A DNA stretch of 64,000 bases from Spirochaetia bacterium UBA5763. GTDB taxonomy: Bacteria > Spirochaetota > UBA4802 > UBA5550. The number at the start of each line of letters is the position of its first letter. Positions within the stretch are counted from its first letter, which is position 1. A model generated the notes under the pieces. That model worked only from the letters and a program-made list of their open reading frames with translations. It had not been told where the DNA came from and made no database searches. Positions 8,034 through 16,958 of the stretch are shown piece by piece. Location: contig DIEX01000023.1 of assembly GCA_002418835.1 (NCBI GenBank), positions 17,654 to 81,653 on the forward strand, read 5' to 3'. Position numbers and translations under genes: made by a program.

Positions 8034-9767
8034 CTACTTTAGACGGACTGTTGCAAAGTCTGACCAGAATTTTGCTTCATCAGGAAAGTCCTGTTTAACA
8101 TCTTCACTGTGAAGTATATTTATACCTTTCTGGTATTGATTAAGTTCAATATATGTCCTGGCGAGAAAGAGTCTCGCGCGTGACTTCTCATAATCTTTAT
8201 CGGCTGCGGCGATATATTTTTTCAGTTCTTTTGATGCTGAATGATACTGCTCTTTATAGAACAGGTTTTTAATAATATAATCAAGGTCCCCATCCGGTAT
8301 AACAGGGGCAATATCAGCTTTTGAGTCTTTGCCACGGGGGATTCTTTTGTCCGCTGTTTTTTTCTCTTTTTTAATTATGGTGCTTTTACCGCTTTTTTCA
8401 TCTTTTTTTACAATTATAATCCCGGAGGAGATATTAATCCCCGGCCTGATTTCTGTCACTATATCATTGTTTTTTACTATGACACCATAATGCCAGGAGC
8501 CTTTCTCCGGAGATGGGATTACATACTTTCCTGCTTTAATATTTTCTGTGCCTATAAAATCATCGTTCATGATCTTGCGGGAATTTTCCGGGATGATCCT
8601 TGTCCTGAATATACCGGCAGTTTCCGGGCCGGAGTTACCGGTGTAGTTCCATCTGAGGATAAGTTTGTTTTCGCTGATTTCAGAATTAAGGGCAGTGACG
8701 CTGAAGGGGAGGGTTATTATTACAGGGGTCTTTGTGTAATTGCTTTCATCGTCAAAGTTTATATCCACTGTTCCGTCACTGTACCTTGAAAATACTGCAT
8801 AAAAGTATTTACCGAGGCCCGGTTCTTTGTCTGTATAAATAATCGTAGATGTATCAACAATCTGCATGAGCCTTGCGAATTTAAGTTTCAGGAGAGAGTT
8901 AATCATCTCATCTGAACGGTAGATTTCATATCCGCTGAGTTCTTTATCGGTACGGGAAGTGGCCCTCTCCCATTTTACGATTACAGAATCCTTATCTCCC
9001 AGATATGCATCAACATTGAGAGGAGTTGCCAGGGTCTTCCCCTTGAGGTATATACCGCTGGTGGTAAAATTTCTGTCAGGCTTTGGAGTAAAATATTCAA
9101 TACTGTTTTTGTCAGTTACAGTGACAGCGTAGAAGTATGAACCGTAATCTGATAGATTTTTATCGATGTATTCATCATCGTAAATTGATGCAAGCTTTTC
9201 TGCTACTTCAAGCTCTTCTTTGCTGTTAATAATACTTCTGCTTCTGTATAAATTAAATTTCAGGCCTGAGCCTCTGGGGGTATTCCATTCTATTGAAACT
9301 GATTTATCTTTTTTTAACTCCGCTTTGATACCGGTAACATTTCCCGGTTCAGAGAATATCTGCACAGGGGCTGCGGTGCAGTTTACATTTTTTAGTATAT
9401 CTATCTCCCTTTTAAGAAGATGCTTTTTTGATATTATGATGTAATAATATTTTTTCCCCTGCTGAAGGTTTCTGTCTATGAGAAGACCCTCCTGCCCCGA
9501 ATAAAAAACACCAATAAGTGTTGCTTTAAGTACATCTTCATGGCTGTTAAACTCACTTTCACTTCTTCCTGCAACAAATTCTCCGGTGAAACTGCTGTTC
9601 ATTTTCCATGTGAGCATAATTGTGTCATTGGAGAGCTTGACCCGTTCGGTTTTGATATCATAGGCTATATGTTCAGGATACGCAGCTATCTGGCTGCGGA
9701 GCGGCATTAATAGCATTAAAGCAGCAAGGATTGTCATCAGGGGTATGTGTATTCTTTTTATTATCAT
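8034..9767 (-). CDS. Secreted protein with fibronectin type III-like segments and a C-terminal helical repeat
   Basis: I do not recognise this 577-residue protein as a named family. It has an N-terminal signal sequence (about residues 1-28) and three or four beta-rich segments. These carry fibronectin-III-like landmarks such as VSIEWNTPRGSGLKFNLYRS, GSYFYAVTV, VIVKWERA and YEIYRSDE, then a Lys-rich linker. The last 90 residues look like a TPR pair (YHSASKELKKYI, LARTYIELNQYQKGI). Such architecture suggests an envelope protein that binds other proteins. It is the first gene of a likely two-gene operon with the TPR protein downstream. Only a weak ribosome site is visible. Confidence 0.7.
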   Translation of the reverse strand: MIIKRIHIPLMTILAALMLLMPLRSQIAAYPEHIAYDIKTERVKLSNDTIMLTWKMNSSFTGEFVAGRSESEFNSHEDVLKATLIGVFYSGQEGLLIDRNLQQGKKYYYIIISKKHLLKREIDILKNVNCTAAPVQIFSEPGNVTGIKAELKKDKSVSIEWNTPRGSGLKFNLYRSRSIINSKEELEVAEKLASIYDDEYIDKNLSDYGSYFYAVTVTDKNSIEYFTPKPDRNFTTSGIYLKGKTLATPLNVDAYLGDKDSVIVKWERATSRTDKELSGYEIYRSDEMINSLLKLKFARLMQIVDTSTIIYTDKEPGLGKYFYAVFSRYSDGTVDINFDDESNYTKTPVIITLPFSVTALNSEISENKLILRWNYTGNSGPETAGIFRTRIIPENSRKIMNDDFIGTENIKAGKYVIPSPEKGSWHYGVIVKNNDIVTEIRPGINISSGIIIVKKDEKSGKSTIIKKEKKTADKRIPRGKDSKADIAPVIPDGDLDYIIKNLFYKEQYHSASKELKKYIAAADKDYEKSRARLFLARTYIELNQYQKGINILHSEDVKQDFPDEAKFWSDFATVRLK

Positions 9768-9994
9768 TACTGCTTTTTTGTGTTCAGATTTTTTTTTATT
9801 ATCGGCAGAGGCCCGGTTTTTCTTTAGCAGAATCGGGGTGCTCTTAAGGCATTAAAATAAAAAACAAGACACTTTAAAATATATGACTTGACTTGCCATA
9901 GATGAAAAAAAAATGTATTGATACTCAAAATGGTAATATAACCGAGAGGTATATTATATTCAGTAATAAGTGATGGAACCAGTAATGTATAGAT

Positions 9995-12040
9995 ATGACG
10001 GCATTTGAATTTAAAATCAGAAAGAGAGATATTGATACTCTCACCGATCTTATAGTTCAGAATGATCCTGGATCTGATATAACAATGGTGAGAAAGGCCT
10101 ATGAGACAGCTTTAAAAGCTCATGAAGGCCAGTTACGGCTTTCAGGCGAACCATATATCATACACCCTCTTGAAGTCGCCATAACCCTCGCTATGCTTAA
10201 ACTTGATACAACAACAATCTGCGCGGCCCTTCTCCATGATGTAATTGAAGATACAGCTTACTCTTATGATTTTATCAGGACTGAATTCAGTGAAGATACC
10301 GCCATGCTTGTTGATGGTGTAACAAAAATTTCCTCTCTGAAAAACCGTTCAAAGTCACATGCCCAGGCCGAGACTTTAAGAAAAATGCTTCTGGCCACGA
10401 TTAAGGATATCCGTGTAATAATAATAAAACTGGCTGATAAACTCCATAATATGCGGACAATCATGTTCCAGCCTGAACAAAAACAACAGCGTATTGCAAA
10501 GGAGACTCTCGATATTTATGCCCCCATAGCCAGGAGGCTGGGTATATCGAGGCTTGCAACAGAACTTGAAGATCTTTCTTTTCATGTGCTTTTCAGAGAG
10601 GAGTTTGAAGATATAAGAAGCAGGCTTGCTCAGAAAGAGAATGAAACTGAATTATATATTGAAAATGTCAGGACAATTCTGACATCAAGGATTATAGACC
10701 TTAAGATCGGTGTTGAAGTAAAGGGCCGCGCGAAAAGCTATTATTCGATTTATCGCAAGATGCAGCTTACCGGAAAAAGTTTTGATGATATATTTGACAT
10801 CAGAGGAATAAGACTCATTACGCATGAGATGAAAGATTGTTACGCTATATTGGGGATAGTGCATTCTATATGGTCTCCAATAGAGGGGAGATTCAAGGAT
10901 TACATAGCTGTTCCAAAATCCAACATGTACCAGTCTCTTCATACAACAGTAATAGGGCCCGAAGGATTACCCCTTGAAGTGCAGATAAGAACCAGGGAGA
11001 TGGATAATACTGCGGAGATGGGTATTGCCGCGCACTGGGTTTATAAAGAGGATGGTAAGGGGACAAAACAGGACTACAGGAATCTATCCATTCTTGATTC
11101 GTTCAGCGGAATTAACCTTGATACAATGAATACAAGAGATTTCGTATCCACGGTAAAGATGGACCTCTACGAGGATGAGATCTTTGTGTTTACCCCCAAA
11201 GGTATGATCGTGAAGCTCGGTAAAGGGGCCACGCCTGTGGATTTTGCATACGCAATACACACGGAAGTGGGGCACAAGTGTTCAGGCGCAAAGGTTAATA
11301 ATAAACTGGTTCCACTGAGAACCAGGCTCAAGAGCGGAGATATTATTGAAGTTCTTACCAGTAAAAATGCCCGCCCCTCTGAAGCATGGCTTAAGTTTGT
11401 GAAATCCGGTGCTGCAAGATATAAAATCAGAAACTGGCTCAGGAAGAATAATGATGATCTCGCCAGAACTGATGAAGAGCAGAAAAAGAAGGAAGAGAAG
11501 AAGAAGGAAGTTAAAAAAGCCAGTGTAACGATCCCTGAGGATGAACAGCTTAAGATAAAAAATATTTCCGGCGACAGAAAAGTCGGGATAAGTATCGAAG
11601 GGACAAGCAATGTAATGATAAAGCTTGCACAGTGCTGTCAGCCTATACCGGGAGATGATGTTGTGGGCTTCATTACACGCGGCAGGGGGATCACTATACA
11701 CCGGAAAAGCTGCCAGTCTCTTGAACGACTGAAAGGGGAACAGGAGAGATTTATAAATATCATCTGGGATAAGGATGATACCAATAAATATCCGGTAAAA
11801 CTCTCTGTTGAGGCAATAGACAGGCCAAGCCTTCTGAAGGATGTAACTGATGAGATATCTCTCGCGAAATGTAATATTATAAAAGTCGAAGCTCAGCTTA
11901 CAGGCAGAGATGTGGCTCTGCTGAAATTTATACTTGAAGTGAAAAGCAATGAACATCTTAATGAAATAATCAAACGTATTAAAAAGGTCAAAAACGTCAC
12001 AACTGTTTACAAGATAAATGAAAAGGTTATACTAAAGTAA
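9995..12040 (+). CDS. Bifunctional (p)ppGpp synthetase/hydrolase (Rel/SpoT)
   Basis: This 681-residue protein has the full Rel layout. The HD hydrolase domain carries His57 and the HDVIEDT motif at 81-87, so hydrolysis is probably active. The synthetase domain contains GRAKSYYSIYRKM, FDDIFDIRGIR, RFKDYIAVPKSNMYQSLHT and EVQIRT. A TGS domain (about 385-450), a Cys/His segment (LAQCCQPIPGDDVVG) and a C-terminal ACT domain follow. It controls the stringent response. An unusual Lys/Glu-rich stretch (EEQKKKEEKKKEVKK) lies between TGS and the Cys/His part. maf overlaps its stop codon by one base. Confidence 0.95.
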   Translation: MTAFEFKIRKRDIDTLTDLIVQNDPGSDITMVRKAYETALKAHEGQLRLSGEPYIIHPLEVAITLAMLKLDTTTICAALLHDVIEDTAYSYDFIRTEFSEDTAMLVDGVTKISSLKNRSKSHAQAETLRKMLLATIKDIRVIIIKLADKLHNMRTIMFQPEQKQQRIAKETLDIYAPIARRLGISRLATELEDLSFHVLFREEFEDIRSRLAQKENETELYIENVRTILTSRIIDLKIGVEVKGRAKSYYSIYRKMQLTGKSFDDIFDIRGIRLITHEMKDCYAILGIVHSIWSPIEGRFKDYIAVPKSNMYQSLHTTVIGPEGLPLEVQIRTREMDNTAEMGIAAHWVYKEDGKGTKQDYRNLSILDSFSGINLDTMNTRDFVSTVKMDLYEDEIFVFTPKGMIVKLGKGATPVDFAYAIHTEVGHKCSGAKVNNKLVPLRTRLKSGDIIEVLTSKNARPSEAWLKFVKSGAARYKIRNWLRKNNDDLARTDEEQKKKEEKKKEVKKASVTIPEDEQLKIKNISGDRKVGISIEGTSNVMIKLAQCCQPIPGDDVVGFITRGRGITIHRKSCQSLERLKGEQERFINIIWDKDDTNKYPVKLSVEAIDRPSLLKDVTDEISLAKCNIIKVEAQLTGRDVALLKFILEVKSNEHLNEIIKRIKKVKNVTTVYKINEKVILK

Positions 12041-12627
12041 TGAAATTTGTTTTAGGCTCAGGCTCTCCCAGAAGGAGGGAACTCCTTCAGCCTCTGTTTG
12101 GTGAAATAGAAATAGTTCCTCCACATATAGATGAATGTATTATCCATGGAGAAAAGCCTGTTGAATATACTTTGAGGATTGTTGATGCCAAGATGAATGC
12201 AGTCCTGTCAGGTATGGATGAAGAAGTTGTCTGCCTTACGTCTGATACAATCGTTACAATCGATGATTATATACTGGGGAAACCGCTTTCGCGTGCCGAG
12301 GCTTTTTCCATGCTGCGTCTCCTGTCCGGGAGAGAGCATTCTGTGATTACAGGTATATGTTTGGCATATCCTGTTAACGGAACTTTTAAAAAAGTATCAG
12401 CATACGAACAGTCAGCAGTTTTTTTTAAGGAGCTGAGTGATGAATCCATTAACAGGTACCTTGACCTTATTCATTATTGCGATAAGGCGGGTTCATACGC
12501 TATTCAGGACAACGGGGATATGATTGTTGATTCAATTAAAGGGTCAGTCACAAATGTTATAGGTTTGCCGCTGGGGCTGCTTTTCAGGATGATTGGTAAT
12601 GCCGGTTTTATAAATAGTTTTTTTTAG
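12040..12627 (+). CDS. maf: Maf-family nucleoside triphosphate pyrophosphatase
   Basis: This 195-residue protein starts with GSGSPRRRELL, the Maf signature that binds the triphosphate, and has the conserved TSDTIV and GKP segments plus YCDKAGSYAIQD near the C-terminus. Maf proteins hydrolyse non-canonical or modified nucleotides (dTTP/UTP or m7GTP types). The subtype cannot be fixed by eye. Its ATG overlaps the rel stop (TAATG), so the two are translationally coupled. Confidence 0.93.
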   Translation: MKFVLGSGSPRRRELLQPLFGEIEIVPPHIDECIIHGEKPVEYTLRIVDAKMNAVLSGMDEEVVCLTSDTIVTIDDYILGKPLSRAEAFSMLRLLSGREHSVITGICLAYPVNGTFKKVSAYEQSAVFFKELSDESINRYLDLIHYCDKAGSYAIQDNGDMIVDSIKGSVTNVIGLPLGLLFRMIGNAGFINSFF

Positions 12628-12696
12628 TTTATTTTTTACCTGATTCAGTTAATTATTATCATATAACATGTTAAGTTTTTTTGAGAGGTTATATTT

Positions 12697-13254
12697 ATGA
12701 CACAAAGGAAAAAGTATATAATTGACCGGAAATTCCAGCTGAAGGCTGCATTTTCGGTCATAGGTGTTACAGCAGCGATTTCGTTGATTATAATTGCTGC
12801 TATTGCGGCGAGCATAGTGTATAATAATGATAAAATTAATAATATATATGAAATCGAAAATAATATATTTCAGCTGATGCAGGATACAACGATTAATTGC
12901 AGCGATAATGGCAACTTCGGTGATATGTCTGTGATGCTTCAAAAAAATCATGAACAGAATCAGTATAATATAATTAAGATTATCCATTATAACAGGCTTC
13001 TTCTTGTCTCGCTGGTTCTCTGTGTTGTTTTTCAGGGAATTATTCTCTTTATAATGATAATAAAAATTACTCACAGAATTTCCGGACCGGTTTACGTCAT
13101 GTCGGGTTATATGAAAGAGATAATAGATGGCAGACTTCCATCTCCAAGAAATCTCCGTGATAAAGACGGGTTTAAAGATTTCTATGAACTTTTCAGGGAT
13201 ATGGTTGAGGCTCTTCGTGAAAGGGAAGGGAAACATCATCATAAAGATAAATAG
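12697..13254 (+). CDS. Two-helix membrane protein with a HAMP-like C-terminal region
   Basis: This 185-residue protein has two strong membrane helices, about residues 21-43 and 105-126. They flank a 60-residue, probably periplasmic, segment. After the second helix comes a HAMP-like amphipathic stretch (HRISGPVYVMSGYMKEIIDG, then a second helix ending in ALREREG). The layout is that of the sensory end of a chemoreceptor or histidine kinase, but no output domain follows. Partner and function are unknown. It is co-directional with maf upstream and the M23 peptidase downstream. Confidence 0.72.
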   Translation: MTQRKKYIIDRKFQLKAAFSVIGVTAAISLIIIAAIAASIVYNNDKINNIYEIENNIFQLMQDTTINCSDNGNFGDMSVMLQKNHEQNQYNIIKIIHYNRLLLVSLVLCVVFQGIILFIMIIKITHRISGPVYVMSGYMKEIIDGRLPSPRNLRDKDGFKDFYELFRDMVEALREREGKHHHKDK

Positions 13255-13398
13255 AATAGCGGCCTTCTAAAATAAAATTCTTGACCTGATTATATGCAGT
13301 AGCATATAGTTTTTAAAAATATTATTCTAATATTTTCTGCCGGGTTAAATCATTTTCAGAAATTTATGAATTCAATATTATCAGGATTTGGAGTAGGT

Positions 13399-14334
13399 AT
13401 GTATAGAAAAATCATTGTAGCTGTTGTGATGACAATTATAACAATATACGGTTTGTACATCTCTGCCGGATATAACAATGTTTCACAAAGAGACATAATA
13501 CTGAACCAGAGAGGTTATTTTAACAACGAAGAGGAGTATATTGATTTTTTAAAGAATGGAGTTGCTTTTAAAAATATATCTCTTAAATTTGTAACAGTTA
13601 AACTTGGTAATAATTTCTGGAAGATAGCCAGAGAGAATGGCGTGAATATTGATACCCTGATTGGTGCAAATTTATTCTGGGAAGACCTGCGTGCAAGGAC
13701 AGACCAGGTTGTCATTGTTCCTTCTGAGTCAGGCACTATCGGTTTTATTAATGATCTGGGGCAGGTTGAGAGACTGGCTGAAAATCATAACGTGGATATT
13801 AAAGATATCGAGATTCAGAAGCTCCCGTTTTTTTATCCGCTTTATTATAAATTCATAAGTGACAGGAAACCGGTTGCAGTATTTATAAAGGATGCAAAAC
13901 CATCTGCTGTTAATATGACTGCAAAGCTTGCAGGGAAATATAAACAGAGAGAGCTTTTCAGATCGCCATTAGGGGGGAGGCTCAGTTCTTTTTTCGGCAA
14001 CAGGAGGCATCCGGTTTTTAATAATACCCGTTTTCATAACGGGCTTGATATAGCTGCTCCTCATGGAACTTTAATCGGTGCCGCCCGGGATGGTGTTGTT
14101 GTCAGCTCCGGATGGAATGGCGGTTACGGGAAAGCTGTTACCATAGATCATGGCGACGGATATAAAACTCTTTACGGGCACATGTCGTTAATATACGCAA
14201 AGCCGGGACAGAAAGTAAAAGCAGGGAAGATTATCGGGAGAGTGGGCTCCACCGGTCTTTCAACTGGCCCTCATCTTCATTTTACATTATGGCATAACGG
14301 CAGACTTCTGAATCCTATGGATATACTCTGGTAG
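13399..14334 (+). CDS. LysM-M23 family peptidase (cell-wall endopeptidase)
   Basis: With the start at 13399 this protein has 311 residues: an N-terminal membrane helix, a LysM-type segment (VTVKLGNNFWKIARENGVNI) and a C-terminal LytM/M23 domain. Metal ligands are visible: His213 and Asp217 in HNGLD, and His292/His294 in HLH. GNRRHP, DHGDGYKTLYGHM and GSTGLSTGPHLH are typical M23 blocks. It probably cleaves peptidoglycan cross-links or activates amidases. I chose ATG 13399 because GGAG lies 5 bases before it and the helix then starts with MYRK. The in-frame ATG at 13366 has no ribosome site. The YlbF-like gene follows 3 bases after the stop. Confidence 0.9.
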   Translation: MYRKIIVAVVMTIITIYGLYISAGYNNVSQRDIILNQRGYFNNEEEYIDFLKNGVAFKNISLKFVTVKLGNNFWKIARENGVNIDTLIGANLFWEDLRARTDQVVIVPSESGTIGFINDLGQVERLAENHNVDIKDIEIQKLPFFYPLYYKFISDRKPVAVFIKDAKPSAVNMTAKLAGKYKQRELFRSPLGGRLSSFFGNRRHPVFNNTRFHNGLDIAAPHGTLIGAARDGVVVSSGWNGGYGKAVTIDHGDGYKTLYGHMSLIYAKPGQKVKAGKIIGRVGSTGLSTGPHLHFTLWHNGRLLNPMDILW

Positions 14335-14337
14335 AAT

Positions 14338-14673
14338 ATGGAAAACTATGATAAAATAATAGCAAAAGCCGTGGAACTTTCTGAACTTATTAATAATCAT
14401 CAAGTTACAGTGAGATACAGGGAAAGCCTTGAAAAGATGCAGAGGGATCCTATGGCGCAGAAGCTCCTTTCTGAACTTATTCTTCTTGGACGTGACATCA
14501 ATGAAAGCCTCAGCTCCGGAGAAGCCTCTGAGAAACACGGGGCCGGGGAGGTGGAACTTCTGAAACAGGAATTTGAAAAAAATGAAACTGTCAGGAACCA
14601 TATACTGGTCCAGAGAGAGTATCTGAACCTCGTAAACAGCGTGCAGGAGAAGATAAAAAATCCCGAAGAGTGA
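14338..14673 (+). CDS. YlbF/YmcA-like small helical protein
   Basis: This 111-residue, all-helical charged protein resembles the YlbF/YmcA (Com_YlbF, DUF964) family in length and pattern: an N-terminal IIAKAVELSELINNH helix, a central YRESLEKMQRDPMAQKLL segment and a C-terminal NHILVQREYLNLVNSVQEKI segment. In Bacillus these proteins are part of a complex that affects RNase Y and competence. Here only the family resemblance is claimed. It starts 3 bases after the M23 gene. Confidence 0.7.
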   Translation: MENYDKIIAKAVELSELINNHQVTVRYRESLEKMQRDPMAQKLLSELILLGRDINESLSSGEASEKHGAGEVELLKQEFEKNETVRNHILVQREYLNLVNSVQEKIKNPEE

Positions 14674-14744
14674 TGATCCTTTTTAATCCTTGACTCGTAT
14701 CCCCTTTGCGTTTCTAATTACCGCTAAAAACCGGAATATCATTT

Positions 14745-15668
14745 ATGAACAGCACAAAATACTGGATAGCACTTGAGAGAGTGCAGGGGATAGGTCCTGC
14801 TTCTCTTAAAGAGATTTATAAAAAAATCTCAGATGAGGGATTGTCGATTTCTGATATATTTGATCTCTCCCCGGAAGAACTGAAGTCTGAGTTTCATTTC
14901 AATGATAAGACTGCCTCCGCATTCAGAGCAGCTGCAGAATTTTTATCTGCTGTTGAAGAGGAATACATGCAGCTTATTGATGCAGGAATTGAGGTCCTCC
15001 CTTTTTTTTCCAAGAGCTATCCGGAGCGGCTGCATAATATTCTTGGGAATAATATCCCCCCATTCCTTTATCTCTACGGCAGCAGTGATGTGCTGAATGT
15101 GAAGGGAGTTGCCATTATCGGAGAAAGTAAAATCAGCAGCAGGGGTGAATTTATCGCCTACAGCGCAGCAAGGGAACTTGCGTCACGGAATATCAATGTA
15201 ATCAGCGGATTTGCTAATGGAGCTGATTTAACCGCACATCGCGGCGCTCTTGAACATGGTGGTATAACAACAGCCTTTGTGCCATATGGAATACTAAAGT
15301 TGAATATCCCTGAGTCAATAAAGCATGTTTATGATCCCGCAAGGATGGCTGCTGTCTCCATATTCCCCCCCGGCCATACTCCCGATATGTATGCCGCATA
15401 TATAAGAAACCGGGTCATCTGCGCGCTGGCTAACGCTGTCTTTATAGTTGAAGCTCCGGAAGAGGGTGGTATTTTTGAGGCGGCAAAATCCGCTCATGCG
15501 CTGAATATTCCACTTTATACCACGGAATATGCGGAATACCCTCCAACAGCTTCAGGTAATAAAAAGATTATTTCAGAGTTTGGAGCTTTCCCTGTGCGCG
15601 GGAAAAAAGTGGATTACCTGACTCTTCCGAATATGGACAGGATTATTGCTGATGTTAAATTTAAATGA
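14745..15668 (+). CDS. Divergent DprA/Smf-like protein
   Basis: This 307-residue protein has an N-terminal helix-hairpin-helix-like part (LERVQGIGPASLKEIYKKI) and a DprA-type Rossmann fold: FPPFLY-like IPPFLYLYG, VAIIGESKISSRGEF, VISGFANGADLTAHRGAL and RNRVICALANAVFIVEAPEEGGIFEAAKSA. The canonical GSR/GTR signature is replaced by GES. A second, more canonical dprA lies at 33102. DprA loads RecA onto incoming single-stranded DNA, but this copy may have another role, such as binding nucleic acid or nucleotides. No C-terminal winged helix is seen. Confidence 0.75.
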   Translation: MNSTKYWIALERVQGIGPASLKEIYKKISDEGLSISDIFDLSPEELKSEFHFNDKTASAFRAAAEFLSAVEEEYMQLIDAGIEVLPFFSKSYPERLHNILGNNIPPFLYLYGSSDVLNVKGVAIIGESKISSRGEFIAYSAARELASRNINVISGFANGADLTAHRGALEHGGITTAFVPYGILKLNIPESIKHVYDPARMAAVSIFPPGHTPDMYAAYIRNRVICALANAVFIVEAPEEGGIFEAAKSAHALNIPLYTTEYAEYPPTASGNKKIISEFGAFPVRGKKVDYLTLPNMDRIIADVKFK

Positions 15669-15729
15669 GAAGTTGACAGGCTGATATAGCATATAAATAA
15701 TGGTTTAATCCATTAAAGAGGCTTTATTA

Positions 15730-16941
15730 ATGAAGAAAATTGAAATAGTATCACCTGCAGGGAACATGGAAAAACTCCGTTTCGGGATAAAATACGGAGC
15801 TGACAATATATATTTCGGCGGCAGCGACTTTAATCTCAGGGTGCAGGCGGATAATTTTACAAACGTCGATCTCCGGGAGGGTGTTGCGCTCTGCCGGCAG
15901 AATGGAGTGAAGACTACTTTTCTGCTTAACTCTTACCTCCATGAAGAGGATATAAAAAACGCTGAATCATACATTGAGATGATAGCCGGCATCGGTTTCG
16001 ATTCAGTAATGGTTTCAGATCCGGGGATGATGATTCTCCTTAAAGGTTCAGGCATCAGGGCTGACTTCCACCTGTCAACGCAGATGAATGTTCTCAATCA
16101 CCTTGCTGTTAAATTCTGGATGGATGCCGGATTCAGCAGGATAGTACTGGCGCGGGAGACCTCGGCTGAAGAGATAAAGATGATCAAGCACCACACAGGC
16201 GCTGAAATTGAAGTATTTGCGCATGGGGCTCTCTGCATAGCATACTCCGGGAGATGTCTCCTCTCCCGCTTCCTCTCGGGCCGTGACGCCAACAGCGGGG
16301 ATTGTTCACAGCCATGCAGGTGGAAGTATTCGCTGATGGAGGAGAAGAGGCCGGGGAATTATCTTGATATCATTGAACATGCAAGGGGAACGGAGATCCT
16401 CTCGTCAAAAGATCTATGCCTCATGGACAGACTGGAGGAGTATATTGACGCCGGTGTTGACGCGTTTAAAATCGAAGGGAGGATGAAATCTCTCTATCAC
16501 TGCGCCAATACGACCCGTGTTTATAAACACGCTGTTAAACTTGCAGGCACACTGGAGTTTAACGAAAGACTGCCATTCTGGCTTGAGGAGCTTGACTTAA
16601 TAAGCCACAGGCCCTACACCAATGATCTCTTTAATGAATTCGGCGAACTCGGTTTTCATGGTATACCATACATAAAGAAAGCATCATTCGCGGGTTACAG
16701 ATATGATGGAGCTGATCCGGCTGAAGAGATAAAAGTTAAAACATTCAATCCTGTCTATAAGGATGAAATTTTTGACGGGATTTATCCTATTAAAGAAAAA
16801 GTTATTGATGACATATACAGGGCAGTGAAGATTACTGATGATGCGGGTAATGAGATAGGGATGGCCCGCCCCGGTACTATTTGCACAATCAGGTTCGACA
16901 AACCTGTGTTTGAAGACGCCATATTCAGAAAACGATTATAA
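15730..16941 (+). CDS. U32-family protein, TrhP/YegQ-like (tRNA hydroxylation)
   Basis: This 403-residue protein begins with EIVSPAGNMEKLRFGIKYGADNIYFGG, typical of U32 proteins. It contains the U32 signature EVFAHGALCIAYSGRCLLS (from residue 161) and downstream conserved cysteines in DCSQPCRW. A DAFKIEGRMKS block and a C-terminal U32_C-like beta domain are present. U32 members of this type (YegQ/TrhP) work in prephenate-dependent 5-hydroxyuridine formation in tRNA rather than as proteases. TrhP is the likeliest match by length, but the collagenase-like paralogues are close. It sits 17 bases upstream of hisS, which fits a translation role. Confidence 0.85.
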   Translation: MKKIEIVSPAGNMEKLRFGIKYGADNIYFGGSDFNLRVQADNFTNVDLREGVALCRQNGVKTTFLLNSYLHEEDIKNAESYIEMIAGIGFDSVMVSDPGMMILLKGSGIRADFHLSTQMNVLNHLAVKFWMDAGFSRIVLARETSAEEIKMIKHHTGAEIEVFAHGALCIAYSGRCLLSRFLSGRDANSGDCSQPCRWKYSLMEEKRPGNYLDIIEHARGTEILSSKDLCLMDRLEEYIDAGVDAFKIEGRMKSLYHCANTTRVYKHAVKLAGTLEFNERLPFWLEELDLISHRPYTNDLFNEFGELGFHGIPYIKKASFAGYRYDGADPAEEIKVKTFNPVYKDEIFDGIYPIKEKVIDDIYRAVKITDDAGNEIGMARPGTICTIRFDKPVFEDAIFRKRL

Positions 16942-16958
16942 GCATTAAGGAGTTTCCC

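Noticed and set aside
11282..11956. 224-residue frame antisense to rel
   Set aside because: It lies wholly opposite conserved rel sequence, has no ribosome site and its composition is that of a shadow frame.
12649..13242. 197-residue minus-strand frame opposite the two-helix membrane protein
   Set aside because: The plus-strand frame has clear membrane and HAMP-like structure. The minus frame is AT-driven and low complexity.
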